This document shows, piece after piece, positions 10,568 to 22,440 of a DNA stretch of 64,000 nt. A program made the translations under genes and the position numbers. Within the stretch, counting starts at the first letter, position 1. The number at the start of each line of letters is the position of its first letter. The DNA comes from Lampris incognitus (lineage: Eukaryota; Chordata; Actinopteri; Lampriformes; Lampridae), in contig NC_079219.1 of the NCBI RefSeq assembly GCF_029633865.1, positions 52,044,416 to 52,108,415 of the forward strand, read 5' to 3'. The notes under the pieces are model-generated. The model was given only the letters and a program-made list of their open reading frames with translations. It made no database searches and was not told where the DNA came from.

Positions 10568-12249
10568 GTAATGTAGGTAACATGCAGTATAATTTATACT
10601 GAGTTTGACACTACATTACATTGTTTGGCACACCACAGGAAAGCTTTCCTACATGAGTTCTCTATGCTTCACTAAACACCCAGCTACACTTTAATACATA
10701 CTTGTGAAACTTCATCAGCCGTGATGTCAAAAAAAGCTTTACAATACTTCAAATATAACATAAAGTATTTTAACTCAGACACTAGCCTTTTCTTTAAAGG
10801 CAGAGTCTGTAATAGTGTGAAACAGTGGCTTCTCGGCAAATGAGCCCCACTTCGTTACTGCATTTTGTTTACATTTTTTGTTTTGTTCTGACATTTGGCC
10901 GTGTGTGTTAAGTGAGAATAGAGAAGGGATTGTGAAACTGGGAGGACACTTTTTACAATGGCAGACAGAGGAAAGCATTATGAGCTTGTCACCGCTCCTG
11001 CCATCGTATAAATAAATATTGGATATGCTTTCCTGAAATGGAAATATGTTAACCTGATGCGCTTTGGTAGAACCGCCTGCATCCAACATTTCCTTTTTTT
11101 CTGTTTGTAGCACTAATATGTCAATTAGTGCTCCTATACAATAGGATGGGTTAGATGCAGAGAACAAATTCGTTGTAAGAACACGATGACAAAATGAAGT
11201 GGCTTTCTTCTTCCTCTTACTGTAGGCCAATCAAGACACAAGCTTGCCGAACTCCGGAAGCCTTCCTACTTTCATAAATGTATTTTACTTTGCACAAGAC
11301 ATGCCTAGAGATATAATATAACATTTTTCTGTGACCGTCATATTGACAATCTTGCAACATTTCATGGGCTAATTCGTGGGTTTTGGTTGAACTACCATAT
11401 TTGACATGACAGACGCAACAAAAAAGAAAGGCAGTGTTGGACGCAGGTGGTGCTGAAGAAGTTCTGTCACGTCAAGAGCAGGAAGTGAGGACCCAAATGT
11501 AGATGCGGTAATGGGTGAAACAGAAGGTTTACTAGTAGGAAACATGAGGGTATCAGGAACACATATGACGAGAACATGACAGAGACGCGGTGACGTGGTG
11601 GTGACACGGTACAGATGTGGAACGTTCTGACAATGAACAAAGTAAACAGCCAAACTTAAATACACAGAAACTTGATTGAATAATCAATGACAGCTTTGGG
11701 TAAATAGATAACAGAGGCAGACTGGGCAGGACTCAGGACCGGGATGGTGTTGTCAGAGCAGAACAAGACATGAGACATAGAAGCCAGGGCTGGAGTGGCT
11801 GGAATCTGGAGCAGACAAGTTCATCAGGTGAAAAACAAAAGAGGATTCGAAACTGATTCCGTCTTTGCAGCATTTTTACAGTGCAAGTAATCAATAGCTC
11901 GACTTTTTTACCCTACGCTAGGGGTAGCTAACAGTTTGCTATGTTTATTTAGCTTGGCAAACTGTTGTGCTCAAGGTCAGCTAATTAGCTTGCTGCGATT
12001 TCCCCTCTTAGCCCTGGAGAGAGAGAGCGCCATCCAGAGTTTACGCCAAAAAAAAAATGTGTAGTCATTATGAAATAATAACTTGAAGAGTGAAGTTTCA
12101 CACAATTACAGATTCTATCTTTAATAGCCAAGTTGTGTTTTATAGTTCACAGAAGTTCCCCCTAAAAATGCATCACTGGTTTAATTTGATTCTGTGTGTT
12201 GTAAATATCACATCGAAAGTTTTATGTCTCTTGTTTTCTCCATTTGTAG

Positions 12250-12702
12250 GTCATTTTTGTCCTTTCGCGGCACTTTGTGAACAGTGAGTGGTGCAACTAT
12301 GAGCTTTACTTTGCCCAGCAGAGAGCCATGAGCAAGACCTTCAGTGACGTCATACTGATCGTGAAGGAGCCAATCAATCCCAACTCACTGCCGAGCAAAT
12401 ACTGCAAGCTCAAGAAAATGTTGAGCACTAAGACCTACCTGGAATGGCCCCAGCAAGCCAAACAGCAGGCATTTTTCTGGGCACAGCTGAAGAGCGTTCT
12501 GGGCAAGCCAACGCTGCCAAGAGAGAGAGCGCACAGCACCAGAAGCACAGCCTCCTCAGTGGGTGCTGTGTCAGTGATAGAGCTCCCCCTAGAGGATGGG
12601 AGGCCAGAAACAGCCCAGGCTGATGAAACGGAACTTCAACAAGAGTTTACTCTAATGAATAATGAGCAGCACAACCAGACGACAGTCTCTACAGTAGCTT
12701 GA
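12250..12702 (+). CDS. tlr18: TLR14/18-like, coding exon 3 (TIR end and C-terminal tail)
   Basis: The acceptor TTTGTAG|GTC is in phase 0. The exon continues the TIR domain (VIFVLSRHFVNSEWCNYEL, the central strand and helix region typical of TLR1/2/6/10 relatives) through KTYLEWP and the box 3 FW (FFWAQLKSVL). The TIR ends near residue 809. About 65 further residues follow, rich in Ser, Thr, Gln and Glu. A tail of this size is not seen in TLR2 or TLR1 and is one reason to prefer TLR14/18. Stop TGA at 12700-12702. All structurally expected TIR motifs are intact, so the receptor is probably functional. Confidence 0.88.
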   Translation, partial: VIFVLSRHFVNSEWCNYELYFAQQRAMSKTFSDVILIVKEPINPNSLPSKYCKLKKMLSTKTYLEWPQQAKQQAFFWAQLKSVLGKPTLPRERAHSTRSTASSVGAVSVIELPLEDGRPETAQADETELQQEFTLMNNEQHNQTTVSTVA

Positions 12703-14092
12703 GAGTGAGAGGGGGAAAAAAACTATTTTGTTATGATCAAATGAGTGCTCAGCTCTTCAGACCCTTTGTCAGTAAAAGTCCGAGTTCGTGTGTACTCTTA
12801 TCGGTCCTGTGATAGAGTGTGGGGCTTGCCAAAGCTGGCAGCAAGAGCTGTTACGGCACTATCATTTTTACAAGGCTGTTGCTCCATTGATAACCGCTAT
12901 TACTGCCTTTCATCTGTTAGCCTTTCTTGTTGTGCGTTGCCATTCTGCAATTATCCCAAGGTTGTATGCATATCAGCACGCAACATCACATCGTAGATGG
13001 GCGGTGACCTGCACATTTGGTTTGTTGTTGTACACATTTCCTCATTTAATGAAGTCACCAAAAGCCAACATTAGAGCAGTTATGTATACTTTAATGGCAC
13101 TGATACTGTGGATTTAATACACTTACTGTCAATATTATACAGCATGGCCCCTAGAAAACTACCTGTTGGGGTGAAGTCTGCTGGCAGCAAAAGCCAATGT
13201 CTCATTATAATAATGGAGAATAACAAGATCCCCCAACTGCCTCTTGCATTCTGTCATGTTATCCCCTGCTCCATGTGCCCTCTGAGAGACACAGGCTCGC
13301 CAACCCATCTGACAGACACTAAGAGGCCATAAACCCAACAGCGCGAATGAAATCCAACATGTTGCACTCCGGATAACAAGGGAGGTGTCAGGACGATGTA
13401 GTGACAGATATCCCCCTGCAAAAGGGGCTGTATCCCATTACATTCTCACCAAAGCCGTACTGCAGGATGCGCTGCTGGATGCAACGGCTCCCAAGTCATA
13501 TGTGCCAAAGACTTTGCAAATTCAAAGTCAGGTTTTATAAGCTTTAATGTGGTCAAGTGTTATCACACTTCTTGCATGTATGGTTGTACCAAGTTACAGA
13601 AAACAACTTGATTGGGACATTTAGAGGAGAAGACATTATTTAGGGTTTTAAATAACAGCTTTTTGTATTTGTCAGTTTATTTGAATAGCACTCCTAAAGT
13701 GCCAACCTAGTTGGCGTCACAGTGGTTCACAAGTCAAGGCTAAATGTAGGCCGCACTTAAGAGATGAATGACAGAAGATGAAAACAGAGGACACAGATGA
13801 CAGATGAAAATGTTTTTAGATTCATCACACTTGTGCATAAAACTTACTTAAAAAGGGAAGTTCACGGTGAGGATGACTTCATAAAAGCAAGCAAGCAAGA
13901 GGCAAATAAAGGAAATGCTTCTTTCATGTAAAAAAAAAAGGGTTTACAAAAGACTAAGTCTTATAGGCTTGTCCTTTGACAGAGAATGTGTTTTTAAAAA
14001 GATTTTGGGAAACTATGTCCAGGATTTTTTAGCAGTTTTTATCTTTCAAAAAAGGATACTTTTATTGTACAACTGCATTGGATCTTTCTTTT
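12703..14092 (+). other. Probable 3' UTR and downstream flank of the TLR gene
   Basis: No conserved coding sequence. A possible poly(A) signal AATAAA lies at 13905-13910, 1.2 kb past the stop; whether it is used is unknown. Short open frames at 12745-13332 carry no recognisable domain. Confidence 0.4.
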
Positions 14093-14738
14093 CTTTTTTT
14101 TTTTTACCTCTTTTTATTTCAAATAGTCAGTGTAGCGAACATTGGATATGACCAGATTCAAAGCAGTGTCATCACTTCAGTCATGCAACACAGAGTGAAA
14201 TGGGACAAAGATAAGGAACATAGGAAACAAAGAGAAAACAAGAAAGGAATATTATAAAAAAGGATATAACAAATGTCAACACAAATAAAATTAATATAAA
14301 TCAGTGATAACATACAGTAAGGGTTATACAGTCATTAAGCTGTCATAATATTTGAGAACCAGAACATTTTTTTGTCAATTACCGTTCTGAGAGACAACGA
14401 GAGATATTCAAATTCTATTCAAATACATCCAGTGTTGGAGTGGTTTTAAGATGTTTGTGGATGAAGAATTAACTTGAGAGAATTGAAAAGTTAAGTGACA
14501 AATTCAACAGCTTTGTTGTGATGTGTGTAGTAACAAAGAACATATTTTGCTGTGAATATATACAATCTATTCAGAAAATGAGCTACGTGGTGTTTTAGAT
14601 CCACCCAGCAATTATGGACATTACATTCATAAAAGATACGTATCATAGATTCTTCAGTGTCACATAAAGGACATGTATTGTCTGTCGCTGTGTATGTATT
14701 TAGATATCTCATTACATGGATAAATGTTGTGTAACAAT

Positions 14739-14883
14739 GTCCACCCATCCATTATCCAAGCCGCTTATCCCATTTGGGGTTGCGGGAGCCTATCCCAGCA
14801 GTCATCAGGACGGGGGGCAGGCGGGGAGACACCCTGGACAGGCTGCCAAGCCATCACAGAGAGCGCACGCGCACACACACACG

Positions 14884-14980
<97 letters not shown>

Positions 14981-15203
14981 GGACAATTTAGTATGGCCAG
15001 TTCACCTGACCTCCATGTCTGTGGACTGTGGGAGGACACCGGAGCACCTGAAGGAAACCCACGCAGACATGAGGAGAACATGTAAACTCCACACTGAGGA
15101 CGACCCGGGACGACCCCCAAGGTTGGACTACCTCGGGGCTCGAACCCAGGACCTTCTTGCTGTGAGACGACCGCACTAACCACTGCGCCACAGTGCTGCC
15201 CTG
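14739..15203 (-). mobile_element. tRNA-derived SINE (family B) with expanded CA tract
   Basis: On the minus strand it begins with a tRNA-like head (GGCAGCACTGTGGCGCAGTG, then TTAGTGCGG and a B box GGGTTCGAGCC), continues through the body and ends in GGATAAGCGGCTTGGATAAT followed by GGATGG. A (CA)n tract splits the body. Other copies: 19775-20164, 22086-22440, and tails at 16655, 18244 and 46138. It interrupts the L1-type LINE. Confidence 0.8.
14867..14976. repeat. CA dinucleotide microsatellite inside SINE
   Basis: About 110 bp of CA with a few CG interruptions at its left end. The family carries a short CA stretch at this position (see 19915-19932), so this is an expansion of an internal SINE microsatellite. 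Confidence 0.85.
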
Positions 15204-15844
15204 TGTAAATGTTGAAATGTATTTCTTTTATTTTATTAGAGATAAAACATTTACGTGGAAATAGCCAAGCTTTTTTTCCGACTCAGTTCCACAAATTAAA
15301 TCATTTGTGAAGAATTTTCCTCCAGGAGAACATTTCTTTTTGGCATGGGGAGCATTCTGTATAAAGCTAATGTTGCATTTCCTGTCCAGAAGTGATGTAA
15401 TGAGCTGAGAGGCAATCCTGACATGACTACCATACACTAAGAGGTATTTCATTAGCTGGGTGATACCAGAAGGAACAGCCTTGTGTTTAAGGCTAAATTC
15501 TTGGGATCGTACAGGAAATTTATAGGTTTCTAGGAATTTCTCATAAGAGAGACGGTTCCCATTTTTATCAAATAGTATAAAACAAAGGAGACGCCTCTCG
15601 CATTCCAGGTAGGAAAGAAGATGGATTTGTTCTCTTTGTTGTTCCACAGAAGGGCTTTATGAGGGGGGAACTGTGACCGTAAAACAGTTTCCATGCTAAA
15701 AGAGCTTGTTCTGGAAACTTGGAAAGCTTTAGAGGAATCTCAGCAGGTGTGTAGTTACATGTCAGCCAGCAGATATTGTAAACCACCACATGTTTTAAAG
15801 GTAGTACATGGGATAGAATGCAATGAAGACCCTTTTAGCCAAGT

Positions 15845-16223
15845 TACCCCCCCTTTTTTTCTCCCCAATTGTGTCCGGCCAATTTCCCCACTCTTCCGAG
15901 CCGTCCCGGTCGCTGCTCCGCCCCCTCTACCGATCCGGGGAGCGCTGCAGACTACCACATGCCTCCTCCATTTCCAGTCGCTTCTTTTCACCTGACAGTG
16001 AGGAGTTTCACCAGGGGGACGTAGCACGTGTGGGAAGATCACGCTACCCCCCCCCCAAACAGGCACTCTGACCAACCAGAGGAGGCTCTGGTGCAGCGAC
16101 CCACATCCGGCTTACATGCAGACACAGCCAGTTGTGTCTGTAGGGCGGCCCACCAAGCGGATTCGAACCGGCGATCTCTGTGTTGGTAGGCAACGGAATA
16201 GACCGCTACGCTACCCGGACGCC
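15845..16223 (-). mobile_element. tRNA-derived SINE (family A), full length
   Basis: The most complete family A copy. Read on the minus strand: tRNA-like head starting GGCGTCCGGGTAGCGTAGCG (A box within GTAGCGTAGCGG) with B box GGTTCGAATCC, then the central conserved block, then a tail ending in AATTGGGGAG plus a poly-A-like run (T7 on the + strand at 15854-15860). It sits inside the L1-type LINE remnant. Confidence 0.8.
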
Positions 16224-16372
16224 CTAGCCGATTGATCGTGAAGTTGATGTTAATGTCCATGAAATAAACTCCTTCGACACCACCTTCTGATCAAACGTTT
16301 GACAAGACAGATTCTTTTCAGCTTGTGTTTCTTGTTATGCCTTATAACAATTGAGAAGGTTTTAGTAAATAT

Positions 16373-16529
16373 TGTAACGTGCATGGATAAGTAGACACGC
16401 TGGCCGCTGGCTCGCGGGTCTGAGCCTTTAGTCGAGCGGTTAGCGATGCCTCCTGCGGTGCGGGCGATACGGGTTCGCTTCCCGGCCGCGGCAGTTCCTG
16501 TGGTTGCGTTGTCCCCCGAATTCGCTACA
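16373..16529 (+). mobile_element. Solo LTR of tRNA-bearing miniature LTR element
   Basis: 157 bp, starting TGTAACGTGCATGGATAAG and ending CGAATTCGCTACA, flanked by the 4-bp duplication ATAT (16369-16372 and 16530-16533). Its interior has a tRNA-like block with A-box-like TTAGTCGAGCGGTTAGCG and B-box-like GGGTTCGCTTCC. Same family as the complete element at 29711-30109. It lies within the L1-type LINE; removing it plus one ATAT keeps the LINE frame continuous (with one in-frame stop). Confidence 0.85.
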
Positions 16530-16654
16530 ATATTCACAAGCTGAGTCTGTAGCAAACAAGGGGCAAGGCAGCATAAACTAACCGAGAAAGACCGTTTGCC
16601 TTAGAAAGAAGCACTCTACCGATAATAGCGAGATCTCTCTGAGGCCACTTATTA

Positions 16655-16845
16655 AAAGTCCATCCATCTGTTAACTGAACCGCTTATCCTGCTCTCGGAG
16701 TCGCTGGAGCCTATCCCAGCAGTCACTGGGCGGCAGGCGGGGAGACACCCTGGACACACACACACACACACACCCTGGACACACACACACACACACACAC
16801 CCTGGACACACACACACACACACACATACACACACACACATTCAT
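16655..16845 (-). mobile_element. SINE family B tail with CA minisatellite
   Basis: The tail (CCGCTTATCCTGCTC on the + strand) followed by three units of CACCCTGGA plus (CA)n, each about 30 bp. The head is missing. The repeated CCCTGGACACAC unit shows that the SINE-internal CA tract was duplicated with a little flanking SINE sequence. Confidence 0.65.
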
Positions 16846-17280
16846 ACCTAATCTGATTATTGTAGTAATCGCATCCTCGTGTGTTATATGAGCTAATGAG
16901 GGCAATGGTAAAACTTATAAAGTTATTTATTTCACCTCCTGACAGGCAATCAATCTTCCAGCCTTCGATGTACGTAAGCAAAGGGACTCCTGAATGAAGC
17001 TTTTTCTCCCCTCCCCTCTCTTCTCTCAGATTCCTCACCAGCGGCCAACGCCTCTCTCTTGGCGGCCCTGTCCTCCGGAGTCAAAGCCTCCACGATGGGA
17101 AGTTTGTTGTCGCGCGGGAGTTCGGAAAGCTTTGCCTCTCGCTAGATGACGTCCCTGCAGAATTTCGTGGAACATCTCATCACCGTTGTATGGGGGGAAC
17201 CATCCTCCCTTTGGGACCCAGGCGATGAACAACGTCAACCACATTCGGCAGCTTGTCACAGATCCCAAGGGCAACGTTAG

Positions 17281-18243
17281 GAAGAATAGTTATGGTTATT
17301 CTCCTTATGTCCTCACCATTCTCCTCTTACACTACATATAACTTCAATTTCCGTCATCTGCCGTAGAATTGCACCTCATTCATTTTCATGTTTTTAGCTG
17401 ATGGTTTTCCTTTTGAAGCTTCTCGGTTTCTGAATCTATCGGTTGTATTTTCTACTGTGTATGGTCTCCTGGTTTAGCAGGTTTTGTACAGTAGCCGCGA
17501 GCGAGTCCACAACTTTGGCAGTGGCCTGAGAGGGTTTCTCAGTGGAGGCACGCTTCTCGAGGAGGGCACGAGCCATTCCATTCGAGTCATAATTGATTGC
17601 CCTGAATTTGGATGGGGGGGCTTTTACTGGGGGTGAGACGAAGGGGTTGTTTGATTGTGATACCCCCCCCCCCCCCAATGAAACTAGTGAAACATGGGTA
17701 TAGATGGGTATAGATCACCTTCTGTGTTAAATAAATGAAACTATTTTCAGGTAGCAATTAGAGTGAAAAGTTCATCGCGTACTCCAATACTGCACGGACG
17801 GTCGTTCAAACGCTCCCGCTCACAGTGACGTCATCTATGACCGTCTGAGATCAAGTGAGAAAAAAAAGTGACTATCTCTGGAAAACCCCCATGCTGTACA
17901 CTGCACTGTGTACAAATGGCCAGCAGGTGTCACCCTTGTTTAGCACTTCAACTTTTCTGGCATATGATTCACTTTACCTCAGTGTGCGTGTCTGTGCTTG
18001 CGTGTGTGTGTGTGCACGTATGTTTGTTAGTTTTGCGTGGTTAATGCAAAGGGCGTTTATAGTATTTACGGTGAAAGTATATGTATATGTAAATCATGAA
18101 ACCAAACAGCAAGTACCTCTTTAACATAGCAGGGTTACAGCCTGGGCAAAGCTCTGCGGGGCTCAAACCGCATTTAGATTGCTAACGAGTGTCCTCATGT
18201 CAAATTCATATTTAATATTCAGGGTGCATTTCTGGCATACTAA
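17281..18243. other. No gene recognised; possible degraded LINE ORF1 sequence
   Basis: A minus-strand open frame at 17436-17678 (containing ALLEKRASTEKPSQATAK) may be part of a mobile-element ORF1, since it sits just upstream of the L1-type pieces, but I do not recognise it. A C-run lies at 17662-17675 and a TG-rich tract near 17985-18015. Confidence 0.3.
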
Positions 18244-18392
18244 CTTGTCCCTAGGTGTGAATGTGTCTGCCCTGAGATGGACTGGCGACCTGTCCAGGGT
18301 GTCTCCCTGCCTTCCACCCAGTGACTGCTGGGATAGGCTCCAGCATCCCGCGACCCTTATAAGGATAAACAGCTTGGAAAATAGATGGATGG
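18244..18392 (+). mobile_element. SINE family B, 3' portion only
   Basis: Plus-strand tail: CCTAGGTGTGAATGTG, CTGGCGACCTGTCCAGGGTG, GACTGCTGGGATAGGCTCCA, ending in GATGGATGGA. The tRNA-like head is missing. Confidence 0.7.
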
Positions 18393-19774
18393 ATATGTCA
18401 TCCCAGTGGATAACAGAATTTTCATATTGTTCAAAGAGCTCATAAGTCAGGTCTCTTCTCGTCCTTATCTTCCAGCTTGTAGTTCTCCAGGGCCGTTCCT
18501 TCAGACCGTGTTACACTCAGATGAGTTCCCCATACATTCCTCTGATATAAAGCTGACAGCTAACAATAGACCTTTATTTGTTCATATGGAGAAGACCCTA
18601 TAATGCTGCCCTTGTTCTACCACACATGAGCTGTAAGCATCTATCTAAGCAATACAGACTGAAGTTAAACATAATATAGACCATACATGGTCAAGATGAA
18701 AAGTAAGCAAACATCATATATGCTTATATGGCAGACAAATTGCCTTTGCACTCATTAATGCTGGTTGTCATAAGGTAATACACCTAGTAATAAACTGAAG
18801 AAAGAGGAAAATATGGTGGGGGGAGGAGGCAATAAGGCGACGCTCGCAAAAGAAGAAAGGGCCAAAGAGCCACACGGGACAGGGACATTTTGAGATCCGA
18901 GATTAAACCAGCAAGTCCGAGGGTAAACAGATGACTGGCAAAATGAGTGTATATTCTTGTATGGATTTTTCAAATTGTCCAGCGACCCACTCGGAGGCCA
19001 CTTGCAATCAACTGGTAGCATACAAAGACATGATGGCCCACCCCTGCCGTAGAGGGGTATCATAAAGAGGGGGTGATGATAGAATCGAGCCACAGCGAAG
19101 ATGGACAAAGCGAAGTATCGCTATAACAGAAATATCCGTTCAACAAGGGAATTTGATGCAGGTACTAGAGGGGCACAACAGTAGACTCGGGTCAAAACGG
19201 TGTGTAAAGGCAAGTGCTGACTAGGCAACTATTATCGCTTTCCCAGGCACCGCTCCTTACACACAGGTCTCGCTGCTGCGGTGTACTTCACACTGTGTCA
19301 GTGTGCAAACTCAGATGACACAACTCTGGGCACTCTGGAAGTGGAACATTACAAAAAAAATTGTATTTTAATAAAGCAATTGTTGCAGTCTTGGCTAGAA
19401 ATTTCAAATAGATGCTTGCTCTATCTCCCCAAATGTTACACAAGGCAGAGCAGCAGGAATGACTGACATTGATGATGTTGTCAACAAATAAAAGTCTGTT
19501 CCTTGAGGAATGGTAGGATGTGTTTACCAATGTACCAATAATGATTAATATGTTTCTTTGGGGCAGACAGAGGAACTGACCAGAATGACCAGTAACTCTG
19601 TTTGGGACAAGCTGAGCTGGAGGTGCTGTTCCCTCATCCAAGCAGATGTTTCAGTCCGGCAAGCAATAATCTTTGCCAACACCTCAGCATTTTCTGGGGG
19701 AAAAGATAGAATTGAGCAACATTAGCGTATAATTGGTTGGAAATCTGTGTGCAGAGAATGTTAAACCAAGAGAT
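18393..19774. other. No gene recognised
   Basis: Open frames here (for example minus strand 18755-19108 and 19288-19641) lack recognisable domains or splice context. Nothing else was seen. Confidence 0.4.
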
Positions 19775-20164
19775 CCATCCACCCATCCATCCATTATCTC
19801 AACCCCTTATCCTGCTCCCAGGGTCACGGGGATGCTGGAGCCTATCCCAACAGTCATTGGGCGGCAGGCGGGGAGACATCCTGGACAGGCCGCCAGGCCA
19901 TCACACAGGGCCCACACACACACACACACACACTCATACCTAGGAACAATTTAGTACGGCCAATTCACCTGACCTACATGTCTTTGGACTGTGGGAGGAA
20001 ACCAGAGCACCCGGAGGAAACCTACACAGACATGGGGAGAATATACAAACTCCATACAGAGGACGACCCAGGACGACCCTCAAGGTTGGACTACCTCGGG
20101 GGCTCAAACCCAGAGCCGTCTTACTGTGAGGCAACCGCGCTAACCACTGCACCACCGTGCCGCC
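19775..20164 (-). mobile_element. tRNA-derived SINE (family B), near full length
   Basis: On the minus strand: head GCGGCACGGTGGTGCAGTGG with TTAGCGCGGTTGCC, degraded B box (CTCTGGGTTTGAGCC), body with TCCTCCGGGTGCTCTGG, short CA tract (19915-19932) and tail ending in GATGGATGG. It abuts the L2-like LINE to its right. Confidence 0.78.
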
Positions 20165-20980
20165 ACCAAGAGATGTAGTAGAGAATTTATAATGGAGTGG
20201 GCCTAGCACTGAACCTTGAGGCATGCTTCTTTTTTTTCCCTTTATTACATTTATTTCTGATTTTTCCCTTTTTTCTCCCAATTTAGTGGCCAATCGATCC
20301 CTATTTTAATTCAAACACCCACCCTCGTACTGCATGCGTTCGCCAACTGCATCTCTCCGGCCGGCAGTCTCGAAGGAGACGCCTCCCCACTTCCGTGACA
20401 AGGCGACTCCAGGCCGAACCACTGTTTTTTCAGACACACACAGAGACGCGTTCACGTGACGAACACAAGCCGACTCCGCCCCCCTCCCGAAGACAGCGTT
20501 GCCAACGATCGCTGCTTCATCGAGTCCGGCCATAGTCGGATCTGACGAGACCGGGGCGCGAACCCCAGTCCCCAGTGGGCAGCTGCATCGACACAAAGCC
20601 GATGCTTAGACCGCTACACCACCGCGGACAAGGCATGCTTCTTTTAACTTGTCGAGGGGCACCTGACCCCTCCATGACGCATGGTTTGACGTCCGTGTCA
20701 GGTATGATTTGAACCACTTGGGTGCAATGCAAACAATGCTTAGGCCCGAAAATGTCAACGGTTGAATCTAATGATTCACTCTGTCAATTGCAGCAGATAG
20801 GTCAGTGAGGACAACTGTTGAGGTCCTGCCCACAACTTTGGCTTTGGTGAGTGCCTCAGTAACAGCAAAAGGAGTGGTTTCACTGGAGGGACCATTCTTG
20901 AAACCAGAATTACTTAGATCAAGTTTTATTTTTTGTGTGTGTTTGATAGAAACAAAGAGAGCTGATTGCATGCCTCTTGC
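20165..20980 (-). mobile_element. L2-like LINE fragment (reverse transcriptase core)
   Basis: Minus-strand pieces: VVLTDLSAAIDRVNH (20768-20971; the catalytic-palm motif normally AFDTVDH), a WF/SYL-type segment with DTDVKPCVMEGSGAPRQVK near 20650-20720, and MPQGSVLGPLHY near 20200-20235. The family's QGSVLGPLLF motif is thus split from the rest by the SINE at 20235-20630. Frameshifted and truncated at both ends. Confidence 0.65.
20235..20630 (-). mobile_element. tRNA-derived SINE (family C) with 15-bp target duplication
   Basis: Flanked by direct repeats AGGCATGCTTCTTTT (20219-20233 and 20631-20645). On the minus strand the head GTCCGCGGTGGTGTAGCGGT with TCTAAGCATCGG resembles a tRNA with a long variable arm, and the B box is GGGGTTCGCGCCCC. 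The body ends in AAATTGGGAGAAAAAAGGG. It interrupts the L2-like LINE between two RT motifs. Confidence 0.85.
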
Positions 20981-22085
20981 TTGAGCTTTGGGACCGGCTG
21001 GCAGTTATGAGCCAAAGTGATGGGGTTTTTTTTCTTCCAACAATGAGGTGATCCTAGCAAGTTTAAGGTCAGATGGAGGAATAGATGTTAACTCTTTAGC
21101 CAAGGCAAGACAAGAATTGTTAATAGCACATTTTAAACACAATGGCAACCCAAAGTGCTTTGCCTTATGCGTGAAATAAGGACGAGATAAAAAGAAATAC
21201 AAAGATGGCATTAAAATCATAAAAGGAGTCAAAGTGCAAGGGTCAAAGTGCAAAGCGAATGAGGGTCAAAGTTCAGTTCTCAGTAGGCTTAAATACAATG
21301 TGAAATGGCATTCAGGGGAATGTGATTTGATGCTTCAGGGTTTGTGTGGACTGTGCAAAACATTTTATTGGTTGGGAGTGTTGCTCACCCGCCCGCTAGG
21401 ACTCGGTGACGCAATCACAACGTCTCGGCCGTTTCGGGGGATGTTCAAGTGATTAGATTTTGATGTAAAATAAGTAAAAACTGAATTTTTGTGGGAGGTT
21501 TTGCATAAACTCCTGAATAGGTGTCTAATGTGATTGGGGAAACTAGCTAAAAAGTTAAAACACAATTCCTGTTTTCATTTCAAGTTTATTCAGTCAGTGG
21601 AGAACGTCAGCGTTTTTAACCTAGTTTTACAAGAGGCCACTGTTGGGGCAAGCCTTCGGCCTTCTGGAAGTTTATTCCAGCTATGTGAGGCAATGCAGCC
21701 TCACCATATATTAGTGTCATTTGTTCAGCTTTCTTATCTTTGTCAGGACACTAGCAGCAGTCTTCTGAATGAGCTGAAGTTACCGGCACCTTTTTGGAGA
21801 GACGTTATAATAAAGAAGACCATTGTAATAGTTTTAATGCGTGGAGTCTTTCTAAACATTGTTATGCCGCTGACCATTTAATTCTTACTATATTCTGAAG
21901 ATTATAATAGACTGATTTTGTTATTGACTTAACGTTGTGACATTTTTCATCACAGCCCACAGTTGCACCAAGTTGTCTGACTTGATTTTTAATCCTCAAA
22001 GACGGGGAGTCAAGATGACCCCTGATTTTCCGCTTTTGGCGCCAGATATCCCAGATGTGCTTTTGTTTAGCTGACGGAAATTCAG
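20981..22085. other. Low-information region with LINE-like traces
   Basis: 20981-21250 on the minus strand may continue the L2-like LINE (weak LEEKKPHHFGS-type reading). 21600-21720 contains GGAAGTTTATTCCAGCTATG, a phrase typical of LINE 3' ends in fish. No host gene was recognised. Confidence 0.35.
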
Positions 22086-22440
22086 TGGCATGGTAGTAAC
22101 AGTGGTTAGCGCAGTCGCCTCACAGCAAGAAGGTCCTGGGTTCGAGCCCCGGGGTAGTCCGACCTTGGAGGTCGTCCCAGGTCGTCCTCTGTGTGACGTT
22201 TGCACGTTCTCCCCGTGTCCGTGGGTTTCCTCCCACAGTCCAAAGACATGTAGGTCAGGTGAATCAGCTGTATTAAATTGTCCTTAGGTCTGAATATGTG
22301 TGTGTTGGCCCTGTGATGGTCTGGCGGCCTGTCCAGGGTGTCTCCCCACCTGCCGCGCAATGACTGCTGGGATATGCTCCAGCATCCCGCAACCCTGAGA
22401 GCAGGATAAGCGGTTTGGATAATGAATGAATGGATAGATA
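22086..22440 (+). mobile_element. tRNA-derived SINE (family B), near full length
   Basis: Plus strand: degraded head GGCATGGTAGTAACAGTGG then TTAGCGCAGTCGCC, B box GGGTTCGAGCCCC (22138-22150), body with CAAAGACATGTAGGTCAGG, tail AGCAGGATAAGCGGTTTGG and GAATGGATAGATA. It lacks the CA expansion. Confidence 0.8.

Larger units (their letters stand above)
14093..17280 (-). mobile_element. L1/Tx1-type LINE remnant, heavily interrupted
   Basis: Minus-strand pieces resemble ORF2 C-terminal regions of fish L1-like elements: TCPLCDTEESMIRIFYEC (14491-14748), LLCFILFDKNGNRLSYEKFL and AVPSGITQLMKYL (15228-15647), IPLKLSKFPEQALLAWKLFY (15568-15789), and ASERSRYY/LLSKANGLSRLVYAALPL near 16550-16640. Further 5', 16960-17280 resembles an ORF1 C-terminal region (DVVHRLGPKG, REAKLSELPRDNKLPIVEAL, in shifted frames). 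A plus-strand poly-T run at 14091-14106 fits the poly(A) tail. The region between ORF1 and the RT C-terminus is mostly missing. Insertions: SINE 14739-15203, SINE 15845-16223, miniature LTR 16373-16529, SINE tail 16655-16845. Confidence 0.6.

Noticed and set aside
11440-11830. Possible dispersed repeat in TLR intron 2 (CAGGAAGTGAGGACCCAAAT region)
   Set aside because: Some phrases look repeat-like, but no second copy in the window, terminal repeats or duplication was found.
14724-15179. Open frames with long His-Thr or Cys-Val runs
   Set aside because: These are translations of a CA microsatellite inside a SINE.
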